This document shows positions 45,944 to 55,671 of a stretch of DNA of 64,000 nucleotides, piece by piece. The position numbers and the translations under genes were made by a program. The DNA lies in the NCBI RefSeq assembly GCF_000316665.1, contig NC_019678.1:1488001-1552000 (forward strand), read 5' to 3'. The notes under the pieces were generated by a model, which saw nothing but the letters and a program-made list of their open reading frames with translations, was not told the DNA's origin and did no database searches. The stretch comes from Rivularia sp. PCC 7116 (GTDB lineage Bacteria > Cyanobacteriota > Cyanobacteriia > Cyanobacteriales > Nostocaceae). Position 1 is the first letter of the stretch, and every line of letters starts with the position of its first letter.

Positions 45944-47077
45944 ATGTTCCTCAAAACCCTGAGTCTCCGAAATTTTCGCAATTATCAAGAACAAATAGTA
46001 GAGTTTTCTGCTCCAAAAACGATTTTGGTTGGTAATAATGCTCAGGGAAAATCTAATTTACTCGAAGCTGTGGAGTTACTAGCAACTTTGAGGAGTCACC
46101 GGACTTCCCGCGATAAAGATTTGGTTAAGGATGAAGAATCTTTAGCTCAAGTTAGTGCTAGGTTAAAACGAGAAGTTGGAGTTAGCGAACTGGCTCTAAC
46201 TTTACGCCGCAACGGTCGCCGCACGGTTAATCTTAATAGTGAAAATCTTCGCCGTCAGATGGATTTTCTCGGCGTACTTAATGCGGTAGAATTCTCTTCT
46301 TTGGATTTAGATTTAGTCAGGGGTGGCCCCGACAATCGTCGCAGATGGCTGGATACTTTATTAATTCAGCTTGAACCTGTATACGCTCATATAATGAGCC
46401 AATATCAAAAGGTTTTACGACAGCGCAATGCTTTTTTGAAAGGCAATTCGGAAAATTTACATGAAAAATCGCTACAATCCCAATTAGCATTGTGGGATAC
46501 TCAGTTAGTAATCACTGGTACCAGAGTAATTCGACGACGGGAAAGAGCTATACAGCGACTCGCTCCAATTGCACAATTATGGCATTCTAATATTAGTGCT
46601 TCTACAGAACATCTTCAGATAAATTACGCTCCTAATATTCCTTTATCTGAAACTCATCAAGGAGAGGTACAGCAAGCTTTTTTAGATAAAATTCAGCAGC
46701 GAACAGTTGCTGAAATGCATCAAGGTACTACCCTTGTCGGACCACATCGAGATGAAATTGAATTAACAATTAATGATACTCCCGCTCGTCAGTACGGTTC
46801 TCAAGGTCAGCAGCGAACTTTGGTTTTAGCACTGAAGCTAGCAGAATTACAGCTAATTGAAGAAGTTGTCGGAGAACCACCCCTACTTTTACTTGATGAT
46901 GTTTTAGCTGAATTAGATCCTTCACGTCAGAATCAATTACTTGATGCTATCCAAGATCGATTTCAAACTCTTATTACTACCACTCATTTGGGTTCTTTCG
47001 ATTCACAATGGTTGAATTCCTCTCAGATTCTTACTGTTAGCCGAGGAACACTTTCTGCTAAAGCTGCTATTTTTTAA
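45944..47077 (+). CDS. recF: DNA replication/repair protein RecF
   Basis: A 377-residue SMC-like ATPase. Features: MFLKTLSLRNFRNYQEQ at the N-terminus, Walker A GNNAQGKSN (about 30-38), the EFSSLDLDLVRGGPDNRRRWLD block of RecF, the signature region (SQGQQRTLVLALKLAEL) and Walker B LLLLDDVLAELD. RecF loads RecA at gapped DNA with RecO and RecR. Full length. The ATG at 45944 directly follows the heptamer repeats; no good ribosome binding site is visible. dnaA and dnaN are not adjacent, as is usual in cyanobacteria. Confidence 0.96.
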   Translation: MFLKTLSLRNFRNYQEQIVEFSAPKTILVGNNAQGKSNLLEAVELLATLRSHRTSRDKDLVKDEESLAQVSARLKREVGVSELALTLRRNGRRTVNLNSENLRRQMDFLGVLNAVEFSSLDLDLVRGGPDNRRRWLDTLLIQLEPVYAHIMSQYQKVLRQRNAFLKGNSENLHEKSLQSQLALWDTQLVITGTRVIRRRERAIQRLAPIAQLWHSNISASTEHLQINYAPNIPLSETHQGEVQQAFLDKIQQRTVAEMHQGTTLVGPHRDEIELTINDTPARQYGSQGQQRTLVLALKLAELQLIEEVVGEPPLLLLDDVLAELDPSRQNQLLDAIQDRFQTLITTTHLGSFDSQWLNSSQILTVSRGTLSAKAAIF

Positions 47078-47855
47078 TTTATTAATTATTTGTTGTTAAG
47101 AATTATAAATATAAGGTTGGTTTTACAAATAAAATCCATGTAAAACTTCACTTTTACAAAAATGTAACAAAAATTTATATTTGGTTATATAAATACAAAA
47201 AACACAAAACAGAGATAAGTTTAGTGCGATCAATATTGGTGCTAATAAGGCATGGAAAGCGAAAATATGCCATAAGATTGAGTATTTAATGATTTATTTA
47301 CTTCACAATATTCTTAGAGCCTAGTTAACGTACAAATAATATCTTGCATGTAAACAATTACTGGCGTTTATATCACAACAAAACTAATTTTTGTTGATTT
47401 CGCGTGATATAATTTTGAAACGTATGACCCTATATTCAAGGTAGTAAGCATATTTAAAAGCTTGTATTCAGTATATTTGTTCCCTGAATCTTAACTAAAT
47501 ATTTGTATAAAGTATTGATAATTTCACAGATTAAATAACTGTAATCTTTATACAAGTACTTATTGATAGATGTTTTTCTGCGATTAAAGCTATATGCTTA
47601 CAGATAAAGAAACTAAAAGCAAATAAAATTTGATTTGAATTGAAATGCTTTTTGTGGATATAGTTTGCAAGTATTGAAATAATAAGTATAAACTTTTTCA
47701 AGATTGAAAGAAGTTAATAGCGGCGATACTTTTAAATTGTTAAGTATTAGCGATTGCTCGAACCTTAAAATATAATTGTTTACTAGCAACTAGCAATCTA
47801 GAGCCGACTTTTCAAATGTTAGCGAGCGCACGTCTTAGTAATCAAAATTTTTTGA
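47078..47855. other. Long AT-rich intergenic region
   Basis: About 780 bp between recF and the PEP-synthase-like gene. No reading frame with content, no tRNA, no strong hairpin. It should include the promoter and leader of the downstream gene; I see no known riboswitch. Confidence 0.4.
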
Positions 47856-50294
47856 GTGAATAAACTCTACTGGCTGAACGAAATCAAACCATCGCACCGC
47901 GCTCAAGTTGGTGAGAAAGCTTTTAATTTGAGCACAACAATGGAACATGGGTATCCGGTAATCTCTGGATTTGTTGTTTCAGCAGAAACTTTGCATGAGT
48001 ATATAGAGAATAAAAGCGCTTCTCAAGCTTTAGTCGCAGAATTATCTGATTCTTCCCTACATTTTGATGTTGATGATTGGCGGCAACTGCAGCAAATGGC
48101 TATGCGTTTGCGCCAAGAAATTATGGTTTCGAGCTTACCTCCGGGGTTGCTCGATCAAATTTACGCAGCAGTTAAAACATGGAATAGTCCATATTTGGTT
48201 TTTCGTCCCAGCGTCGCACTGCCCAATGGAAGAAATAATGCAGAAAATATTTCTGGGCTATATGAATCTGTATTTTGTTTTTCTCAAAAGAAAGAAATAG
48301 AATATGGTTTGAAACTGGTGTGGAGCCAATTATTTAGTGCTAGAAGTCTGCTTTATTGGCAAAAAACGGGAATAGATTTGCGCTCCATTAATTTAGCAGT
48401 TTTAGTACAACCAGTTAAGAACGTAATTTCTAGTGGTTCCTTACAGGCTAATTCTTCTAGATGGGAAATTCAGGCAACTTGGGGATTGGGAGTAGCAATC
48501 AATTGGGGTGAAGTCCAACCCGATATTTATTACGTAGAACCAAAAACTAGCAGATTATCCGAACAGCATTTAGGACATAAAATTCTGGCTTATCGCTGTG
48601 ACAATACAACAGCTGATGAATCTTCCGAGCAAGGTAAAACATCAGTACTTACCTTAGAAAAAACTTGCCTGCAAATATGTCTTGTTGAAGAAGAATTACA
48701 GCAACAGCACGCTTTATCTAGGGATAATTTAGCCCAGATCACAGAATTAGCACATCAACTTATTTTTCAACTCGGGCAAGACTATTTAGTTAATTGGACT
48801 TTTATCCAAGAAGCGGATTCGCAAAAGCTGTATCTGACAAAAGTTAGCAAACCAAATAACACCTTCTCACCTTGTTCTTTAGTTAAAGGAATAGGAGTCG
48901 CAACGGGAAGAGTGTCGGCAAGCGCTCTTGTGATAAATAAAGATAATCGCATCACAGAACAACTACCCGAAAACATAATTTTAGTAGCATCCGAGATTAC
49001 CCCCGATTGGTTGCCAGTGCTGCATCAAGTAAAAGGTATTGTTGCAGAACAAGGGGGCTTAACCAGCCATGCTGCAATTATCGCCAGAGAATTAAATATT
49101 CCAGCAGTCGTTGGGATTAATAACGTTACAAAAATCATCAAAAATGGCGATCGCCTAATAATCGACGGTGACAGTGGCGAAGTACATTGTCTTGAGGGGA
49201 ATACCATTGAAGCGGATACTAAAGAGCATATTGATAATGCAACATTAGAAGGCAAGGAAGAAAAACATTTATTCTCCGAATCCTTAGTTTTAGATGTTGC
49301 AGATCAACCCGCAGCAGCAAATCATCTTGCGACATGGGTGTCTTCCTCTACCCCCTCAATTTCCCAACCATCTAAAAACTTACCCATGACTTCCACCCAA
49401 CTGATGGTTAACTTAAGCCAGCCCACTATGATAGACAAAGCGCTTTGTTTTCCGGTGGATGGTGTGGGATTATTACGCTCAGAACTGATGGTATTGAGCA
49501 TACTTGATAGAGATAATCCTTATACATGGATTAGAAATGGAAGGCAGGGTAAACTACTAGACTTATGGACAAAAAGGATACTTGAATTTGTACGAAATTT
49601 TTCTCCTAGACCAGTTTATTATCGTTCCTTAGATTGGCGAACCCACGAATTACCAAAGCTTCACCATCATGGAGTGAAAGCCGCCGAACCAGAAACAGCA
49701 TTAGGTCAACGCGGTACTTTCAGCTACATGCAGAATTCTGAAGTTTTTGATATGGAACTTACAGCACTCAAAAGCGTGCAGCAGTCGGGTTATCACAATA
49801 TTCGTTTAATGTTGCCTTTCGTTCGCACTGTAGAGGAATTTTCTTTTTGTCGGCGAAAAATCGAAGCAGCAGGGTTAGCCGACATCAAAGAATTTGAACT
49901 ATGGATTATGGCAGAAGTGCCGAGCGTATTATTTTTGCTGCCAGAATATGTAAAAGCAGGAGTGCAAGGAATTTCTATTGGTACAAATGACCTAACTCAA
50001 CTATTGTTAGGGGTAGATAGGGATCAAGCTTTATTAGCAAGAAGTTTTGACGAACGCAATCCGGCAGTAATGGCTGCTATATCTCGATTGATTGGCATGG
50101 CGAAAGAAGCGGGTATTCCCTGTTCTATCTGCGGACAAGCTCCAGCATTATATCCGGAAATCATCGATAAATTGGTGGAATGGGGAATTACTTCTATATC
50201 AGTCGAACCCGAAGCGCTACAAAGGACATATCAAGCAATTTACCGAGCAGAGCAGAGTTTACTTTTAGAAGCAGCGCGTCGTCAGTTGCAGTGA
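47856..50294 (+). CDS. PEP synthase/PPDK-like protein with altered N-terminal domain
   Basis: An 812-residue protein with GTG start. The N-terminal 340 residues follow the ATP-binding domain of phosphoenolpyruvate synthase, but the usual VRSSATAEDL motif is replaced by VFRPSVALPNGRNN. The swivelling phosphohistidine domain is intact (GGLTSHAAIIARELNIPAV, His about 405). The C-terminal PEP/pyruvate barrel has GVGLLRSELM, YRSLDWRTHEL, GISIGTNDLTQLLLGVDRD and the catalytic Cys of PCSICGQAP. So PEP chemistry looks possible while ATP use is doubtful. It may be a variant PEP synthase or a regulatory phosphotransfer protein. It is a single gene. Confidence 0.8.
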   Translation: MNKLYWLNEIKPSHRAQVGEKAFNLSTTMEHGYPVISGFVVSAETLHEYIENKSASQALVAELSDSSLHFDVDDWRQLQQMAMRLRQEIMVSSLPPGLLDQIYAAVKTWNSPYLVFRPSVALPNGRNNAENISGLYESVFCFSQKKEIEYGLKLVWSQLFSARSLLYWQKTGIDLRSINLAVLVQPVKNVISSGSLQANSSRWEIQATWGLGVAINWGEVQPDIYYVEPKTSRLSEQHLGHKILAYRCDNTTADESSEQGKTSVLTLEKTCLQICLVEEELQQQHALSRDNLAQITELAHQLIFQLGQDYLVNWTFIQEADSQKLYLTKVSKPNNTFSPCSLVKGIGVATGRVSASALVINKDNRITEQLPENIILVASEITPDWLPVLHQVKGIVAEQGGLTSHAAIIARELNIPAVVGINNVTKIIKNGDRLIIDGDSGEVHCLEGNTIEADTKEHIDNATLEGKEEKHLFSESLVLDVADQPAAANHLATWVSSSTPSISQPSKNLPMTSTQLMVNLSQPTMIDKALCFPVDGVGLLRSELMVLSILDRDNPYTWIRNGRQGKLLDLWTKRILEFVRNFSPRPVYYRSLDWRTHELPKLHHHGVKAAEPETALGQRGTFSYMQNSEVFDMELTALKSVQQSGYHNIRLMLPFVRTVEEFSFCRRKIEAAGLADIKEFELWIMAEVPSVLFLLPEYVKAGVQGISIGTNDLTQLLLGVDRDQALLARSFDERNPAVMAAISRLIGMAKEAGIPCSICGQAPALYPEIIDKLVEWGITSISVEPEALQRTYQAIYRAEQSLLLEAARRQLQ

Positions 50295-50355
50295 ACAGTT
50301 AATTTTCACTTTTCCTTGAGGGAGGTAGTCTTTCTACCGGAGGTGTGAAAAAAGT

Positions 50356-51033
50356 TTACTCATCGGAAGTTTGGGGCTTTAAAGAAGCTTTTGATGAATT
50401 GTTTGCTATATTTGTGCATCCTTGCCTAATAAAACCTAGAGTTACTCGTTTCATCAACCAGTGCAGCACAGTAAGTATGACAAAGCTAATAGCTAAAATC
50501 ACTAATGGCTGCTTGCCGAGAATTTCTTCTATACCTTGAGTAATTACTGCATCCGGTTGAGTCACAAAATCCCAACTGTTGAAGCGTAAGAATCTTCCCC
50601 AGTAAATACCAATTGCTGATAAAGCATGAGTAATTAACTCCATTCCTAAAATCCACTGGGTTTTACCAATTCGGTGCAGGTAATAACCCATGTTGATTAA
50701 CGAAATAACATAAGCTTCAAATCCGGCTAAAATCACTATTAGATAAACGGGAATTAATACTAAGGTAATCATCCACACAGATTGAATTGTACGGATATCG
50801 TCTATCAAATGGATTACATCAGTAAGCAGATAAGGTGCATTTGGTAGAAAAGCAAAGAAAACTGCGAACCCAAACCACCAAACCGAAGAACGGCTGCGTT
50901 TGATACGACGGAACAGCCATACACTTAAAACTAAAGGTATAAAAGCTAGAAATAAGTTCCAAGTCATCCAACGTATATTTATTTGCAAGACTTGGATGAC
51001 TCTGGCTATTAACTCAATTAATTCTGCTTTCAT
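50356..51033 (-). CDS. DUF1361 membrane protein
   Basis: A 225-residue protein with about six membrane helices. Family blocks: MTWNLFLAFIPLVLSVWLF, FLPNAPYLLTDVIHL, EAYVISLINMGYY and GIYWGRFLRFNSWDF. DUF1361 proteins are widespread in bacteria and have no known role. It is convergent with the PEP-synthase-like gene, 60 bp apart. Confidence 0.82.
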   Translation of the reverse strand: MKAELIELIARVIQVLQINIRWMTWNLFLAFIPLVLSVWLFRRIKRSRSSVWWFGFAVFFAFLPNAPYLLTDVIHLIDDIRTIQSVWMITLVLIPVYLIVILAGFEAYVISLINMGYYLHRIGKTQWILGMELITHALSAIGIYWGRFLRFNSWDFVTQPDAVITQGIEEILGKQPLVILAISFVILTVLHWLMKRVTLGFIRQGCTNIANNSSKASLKPQTSDE

Positions 51034-51071
51034 TACTGTTTCCTTACGATAAACGAAAATATTTATGGGTG

Positions 51072-51177
51072 TATATAGGATTCCTATTTGAATTTTGAAA
51101 ATACTCAGTACATTTTCTATTCCCTGTTCCCTATCCCTTAAGAGTTACTCAGAAATAAAAACGGATTCCTATATATA
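51072..51177. repeat. TATATAGGAATCC MITE-like element, copy B
   Basis: Inverted copy of the element at 24941-25068: GTATATAGGATTCCTATTTG at one end, ACGGATTCCTATATATA at the other, with TTCTATTCCCTGTTCCCTAT heptamers inside. Confidence 0.75.
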
Positions 51178-51313
51178 AGTAATTGGTAGTCAGTGGTGAT
51201 AAATTACCGACTACCGTTCCAATTATTGATGACAATTCTAGCTAGTTATTTTTTACTTAGCTGTATTATTAAATTCATCTTGTTTGAGCTTTATTCCAGA
51301 AAATCTTCAACCT

Positions 51314-52663
51314 TTAACGCATGATTATCCGGCTGCGAGGACCTCGTTTTTCAGATTCTGATTCAAATATTTGGCTCTGACTATTACTACTCAAAGAATT
51401 TGTTGTAGTTGAGTTAATGCTAGGAGAACTACTACCACTAAATTCTACGTTACTTACAGTGTTAGGAGCAGATATGCTTAAACCTGATTCGGTAAAAAGT
51501 TTGTTGAGAGCAGGGGAAGTTGAATTATCTGATGGCGAAGATTGAAAAGAAGCCGAAGACGGCGAAGATTGGGAAGAAGCCGAAGATGGCGAAGATTGAA
51601 AAGAAGCCGAAGACGGCGAAGATTGGGAAGAAGCCGAAGATGGCGAAGAGGAAGGAGATGAATTCGATGGGGAAGAAGATGGGATAGATGTTATGGGAGC
51701 GCTTGGAGGTGCAAGAGTTGTAGGTGGAACTGATGGAGGGGGAGTTGTACCACTACCGGTTGATGGAGGGGGAGTTGTTCCGCCACCGGTTGATGGAGGG
51801 GGAGTTGTTCCGCCACCTGTTGATGGGGGGGGAGTCGTTCCGCCACCTGTTGATGGAGGGGGAGTCGTTCCGCCACCTGTTGATGGAGGGGGAGTCGTTC
51901 CGCCACCTGTTGATGGAGAAACAATTGATGTACCTTCGGGTACTGTAATATTTAGCTTTACTAAAGGAGAATTGTCTTTAATTTTGAAAGGTTCGGCTCT
52001 TGGCTTACCTGGTTGGTCAGATTTGTAATCAAATACGTTAGGACTATCACCACCATTAGGGTCGCTATATCTTGGTCCTTGTCCTGAAAGTTCAAAAGTT
52101 CCTTGATATTGAGTTCCTGTTTCGGGATCGGTCAGAGTTCCGGTATAGTAGGCTTTTTTAACCCCAAATTCATCTTGAACTACCGCTTTAATTACGGCTC
52201 CTTCCATGTCAGGTCTGCCGTCATATCTGAAGGTTGTCATTTCACCGTCGGAGAGTGCGGGAGAATTTATAACCGCGTCGAAGGAAGTAACGGGAATACC
52301 TTTGAATCTGACGTAGGGATTTAAGCTTCCATCCCTACGGACTTGTATTACTTGATCTGACTGGTAAACTTTGACCCACTGGGGGTTCTTATTTGTACCG
52401 ACATTGCGATAATAAGTACCAGTTGTATCGGTATCAACAATAGTTAGAACTCTGTTGTAATTAGGATTAAATTTTGGAAGTTCAAGAGTTCCGGATATTG
52501 TACCGGTACTTTTAACTGTGAGTGGTGAAGTAGTTGTTTGTTGAGCAAAAGCGCTTGATGTAGTTAAACCGATAATGCTTGCTGCTGAAACACTACCGAG
52601 AATGGCAGTAAAACCGATTCTAAAGTAATTTCGGTAATTTTGTGTTGGCTGTATATTCTGCAT
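51314..52663 (-). CDS. Secreted protein with Pro-rich and Ser-rich tandem repeats
   Basis: About 449 residues from ATG 52663 (MQNIQPTQ); the frame is open to ATG 52705, which would put 14 residues before the signal. A signal peptide of about 40 residues ends in SSAFAQQ. A beta-rich domain follows (about 45-245), then six to seven copies of the nonapeptide STGGGTTPP(P) encoded by near-identical 27-bp units (51739-51930), then a Ser-rich tract (SSPSSASSQSSPSSASFQ, repeated). The tail is KRGPRSRIIMR. The Pro/Ser parts look like a cell-wall or matrix spacer. The conserved domain is not recognised; a surface or matrix role is inferred from composition. Confidence 0.65.
   Translation of the reverse strand: MQNIQPTQNYRNYFRIGFTAILGSVSAASIIGLTTSSAFAQQTTTSPLTVKSTGTISGTLELPKFNPNYNRVLTIVDTDTTGTYYRNVGTNKNPQWVKVYQSDQVIQVRRDGSLNPYVRFKGIPVTSFDAVINSPALSDGEMTTFRYDGRPDMEGAVIKAVVQDEFGVKKAYYTGTLTDPETGTQYQGTFELSGQGPRYSDPNGGDSPNVFDYKSDQPGKPRAEPFKIKDNSPLVKLNITVPEGTSIVSPSTGGGTTPPPSTGGGTTPPPSTGGGTTPPPSTGGGTTPPPSTGGGTTPPPSTGSGTTPPPSVPPTTLAPPSAPITSIPSSSPSNSSPSSSPSSASSQSSPSSASFQSSPSSASSQSSPSSASFQSSPSDNSTSPALNKLFTESGLSISAPNTVSNVEFSGSSSPSINSTTTNSLSSNSQSQIFESESEKRGPRSRIIMR
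51738..51930. repeat. 27-bp minisatellite inside a coding region
   Basis: Tandem 27-bp units of the type GTTGATGGAGGGGGAGTCGT TCCGCCACCT, in frame, encoding STGGGTTPP repeats. Units in the centre are nearly identical, so recent unit expansion or gene conversion is likely. Confidence 0.85.
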
Positions 52664-52797
52664 TTTAAATGTGTTTTTTATTGTAGTTAGCAAGAAATCA
52701 CGCATTAAATCTATACTTGCTGCGCGATTCGAGCATGTAGCAATAGTTGCAAGTAATTACAACTAACGTTATTGATTACATTTACACCAACACCAAA

Positions 52798-54909
52798 TCA
52801 AAACCGGAAGGTGGCTTTTAACGCTCCTACTATCAAAGGATCGTTACTCTGATTGTGATCTGGGTTGAAGACAACGAAAAAGCCTGGAGTTATATCTAAG
52901 TTTCGATTTAATTTAGCGCGATAAAACATCTCGACATGCAAAGATGTACCGTCTCTTCCACCAGGTGTGCCGCTATTAGAAAAGTTAGGAAAGTTAAATC
53001 CATCAGGCAAGGTACTAGATGTAATTTTTGGCGGCTGTCCAACAATAATTCCACCTAAATTTCCAGGTTGTCCTAAGTTGGGGAAAGCTGCGAATACCCC
53101 CCAATTGTTAGTTGTGACGCTACCTTGAATATCTTTTGGATCTGAAAAAGTCCAGCCTCCCCAACCCCCTATTTGAAAATTTGGACTGATACGATAAGCA
53201 ACCGTAGCACCAATAGCCTGAGTATCGAAAGCCGTATCGGGTGCGAAAGGAGAAGTTAATTGGGCATCGCCGACACCAGTTGCTAACAAGCTATCAGGTG
53301 AGCGGGAGTAAAGATAATTCAAGCCAACGTCAATATCATTAACAGGTGTTACTGTCAGTTGAGTGCCGAGAGTCTGTCTTCCTCCGAAAAGTCCACCAAC
53401 GTTTTTATCTGTGGGGAAACTGGGAAATTGAGAGCTATAAACTCCTTGTAAGCTGATGCGGTTATTAATTTGCCAATCAAAGCCTACGCCACCGCTACCG
53501 CTACCGATTCCGATGATTGGATTGCGTTGAGCAAAACTTGAAATTGCTTCACCTTCTAAAGAATTGATTCCGCGAAAGGTGCTGGTAGGATTGACACCCG
53601 CAGCACCAACTACAACCCCTAAGTTGTTAGAAATTGGGAATCGATAAGATAAATCATTGATTAATACATCGTTGCCAGTATCCGACTCAAAATTCAAGCG
53701 TCCCATATTAGTAAATAACGATGATGCAGAAGAACCCAAATTTCCTGCATATAAACCCGTTAGCAGTAAATCTCTTCCTGTAAACGAAGTTGCTAACGTA
53801 ATTTGCATACTATTAGCGAAGGTGAGATTCGTTTGTGCTGTACGCTCGGGTACTCCATCTCTAGGAAATAAGTCTACTTCGTTTGTGTTGGTTCCTTGCA
53901 AACTAGTAGTTACTTGTCCAAAAAATCGAGTTGTGGGAGAAAATCGATTCGCTTGTAATTCACCAGTTCTTTCTTCTAAAGAAATAATCCGCTCTTCTAA
54001 CTGATTCAATTCTGCTCGAAACTCGTTTTGCAAGCGTTGCAGGATAATTAAATCTTGTTCATCAACTGCACTCGCTCCATTCCTGGCTATCAACTCGTTA
54101 ATCTGCCCCAAGCAAGCATCTATTCCAGTTGCAAATTGATAGCGGTTGATAATCCTTTTACCTCGAAAAGTTCCGTCTGGGTATCCTAAAGCGCAGTTAT
54201 GACGACTTGCTAAAGATTGTAGAGCTTCAAAAGCCCAATCAGTGGGACTTACATCATCAAGTTCTGATACCGATGTAACTTGTGACATCGGATTTTCTGA
54301 TTCTAAAGATTTATTTGCAGTAATAGTTCCAGAATTAGGAAAGATATTTTGACTTGCTAATTCTTGACTATCTGTATCGAACTCTGGTTCAGGTTTCTGA
54401 GTTATTAAACTATCTTTTTGATTATCAAATTGATTTGGAATTAGCTTGGGTTTACTAGGAATTAAGTTACTCGCATTATTCTCAAATGCTTCTAAATTAG
54501 ATTTTTGTGGAGGTACAGTTTTTTGAGCTTCCTCAATCGAAGAAAAAGAATCTTTAAACTGAATCTTATTTTTATTTATAGCAAGTATATTTTTATTCTC
54601 TAAATTTAATATTATTGGTGTAATTACAGTGTTTGAAAGTTGCAAAGACGATTTTCTAGACCTTTGAGATTGCTTACTTACCTGACAATTATTGCGATCG
54701 CATTCTTCGTTAATAGCTTCTAAAGTATTATCAGACTTAATAAAGTCGGGTGGGGCGATTTCAGATGATATAACGACAGATGATTCTTGATTCTGCTCTA
54801 ATTGTTGCTGTGTATTTTCTGGTTGTTCTGGTAATTCTTCTGGCAACTCAGGCACAGTTGTTTGTCCGGTTGTTAACACGCTCGCCATCAGCAGACTGAT
54901 ATCAGGCAT
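52798..54909 (-). CDS. SLH/OprB porin with long N-terminal extension
   Basis: A 703-residue third porin paralogue. The SLH domain (about 212-272, SVSELDDVSPTDWAFEALQSLASRHN) and short coiled coil (about 285-320) precede an OprB-type barrel (about 325-703) that ends in Phe (LKATFRF). Unlike the porins at the left end, it has about 200 extra N-terminal residues that are polar, Gln/Asn/Glu-rich and low in complexity, and its first 20 residues (MPDISLLMASVLTTGQ) are a poor signal peptide. The true start could be missing, or the signal may be atypical. It is a single gene. Confidence 0.85.
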   Translation of the reverse strand: MPDISLLMASVLTTGQTTVPELPEELPEQPENTQQQLEQNQESSVVISSEIAPPDFIKSDNTLEAINEECDRNNCQVSKQSQRSRKSSLQLSNTVITPIILNLENKNILAINKNKIQFKDSFSSIEEAQKTVPPQKSNLEAFENNASNLIPSKPKLIPNQFDNQKDSLITQKPEPEFDTDSQELASQNIFPNSGTITANKSLESENPMSQVTSVSELDDVSPTDWAFEALQSLASRHNCALGYPDGTFRGKRIINRYQFATGIDACLGQINELIARNGASAVDEQDLIILQRLQNEFRAELNQLEERIISLEERTGELQANRFSPTTRFFGQVTTSLQGTNTNEVDLFPRDGVPERTAQTNLTFANSMQITLATSFTGRDLLLTGLYAGNLGSSASSLFTNMGRLNFESDTGNDVLINDLSYRFPISNNLGVVVGAAGVNPTSTFRGINSLEGEAISSFAQRNPIIGIGSGSGGVGFDWQINNRISLQGVYSSQFPSFPTDKNVGGLFGGRQTLGTQLTVTPVNDIDVGLNYLYSRSPDSLLATGVGDAQLTSPFAPDTAFDTQAIGATVAYRISPNFQIGGWGGWTFSDPKDIQGSVTTNNWGVFAAFPNLGQPGNLGGIIVGQPPKITSSTLPDGFNFPNFSNSGTPGGRDGTSLHVEMFYRAKLNRNLDITPGFFVVFNPDHNQSNDPLIVGALKATFRF

Positions 54910-55072
54910 TGTATCTCGCTTTACTAACTCTAATATTTCCTTTCACAGAAACAATAGGCTAGCTTCAGGAATATTTATCGATAAAAAGTTAAATAATATA
55001 CATTTGTGCGTAAATACACTTAAAATTCTGAGGAGTAGTTAAGAATTAAGATTTGAGAATTATGAATGTAAT

Positions 55073-55089
55073 GGGAGCATCTTGCTCCC
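55073..55089. repeat. GGGAGCATCTTGCTCCC palindrome
   Basis: 6-bp GC-rich stem with 5-nt loop between the porin and lipoprotein genes; same core as the longer hairpin at 35150-35190. Confidence 0.55.
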
Positions 55090-55137
55090 GGCTAAAAATA
55101 TTTATTTCTTCTTCCTTATTCTTTCATTTTCTCATGG

Positions 55138-55614
55138 TCATTCCGTCTGAGTGCAATAGTCATTGAGTTCTTTTGCTAAAGTGTCAGATTCTTTTGCAGC
55201 ATCTTTAACTTGTTTAAGAGATGTTTCTATATCTTTTTTGGCTTTTCGCACTTGTTCTCTACCAGCGGAAGATACCTCTGCTGTTTTGGAGGCACCCAGG
55301 GCTTTAGCTGCGGAGTTTATGTTTTTACTCTTGGCTTGAAAATGTTTTGCATATTGATTTTTGAAGTCTCCAAGCTTCGGATCTTGGAAATTTTGTCTCT
55401 CTACTTTTTTGGCAACGTTGTCCAAATCTTTGGCAAGCCCCAAACTTAACGTAACTTGAGAGCCTTTATTTTTTTCAATTAGAGAATTTCCCTCATTCAC
55501 CACTTTAATAAGTCGCTGACACTGAGCTAGTTTGGTTTCGTTGCAACCAGTAGTTAGCAAAACTATACCCAAGTTAAGAGAAGCGATTACCTTATATTTA
55601 TTACAATAAAACAT
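55138..55614 (-). CDS. Small helical lipoprotein, unknown
   Basis: A 158-residue protein. The N-terminal signal ends in a lipobox (LLTTGC), giving a lipid-anchored mature part of about 134 residues that is almost entirely alpha-helical and Lys-rich, with AAKALGASKTAEVSSAGREQ and QVKDAAKESDTLAKELNDYC. A Cys pair (CQRL near the start, YCTQTE at the end) might form a disulphide. No family recognised. Periplasm-facing membrane attachment is likely; function unknown. Confidence 0.65.
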   Translation of the reverse strand: MFYCNKYKVIASLNLGIVLLTTGCNETKLAQCQRLIKVVNEGNSLIEKNKGSQVTLSLGLAKDLDNVAKKVERQNFQDPKLGDFKNQYAKHFQAKSKNINSAAKALGASKTAEVSSAGREQVRKAKKDIETSLKQVKDAAKESDTLAKELNDYCTQTE

Positions 55615-55671
55615 TAATAATTTAGTTTGAGCAGTACCGAAATCATAGTATCCGATGATTCCGGATTTTTG

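Noticed and set aside
51739-51930. Regular 27-bp direct repeats that could suggest a CRISPR array
   Set aside because: There are no unique spacers; the units are contiguous and in frame with a long protein, so they are a coding minisatellite.
51693-52028. 111-codon plus-strand frame opposite the Pro-rich protein
   Set aside because: Its GGGVVPPPVD repeats are only the other strand of the minisatellite; the minus frame has a signal peptide and a normal end.
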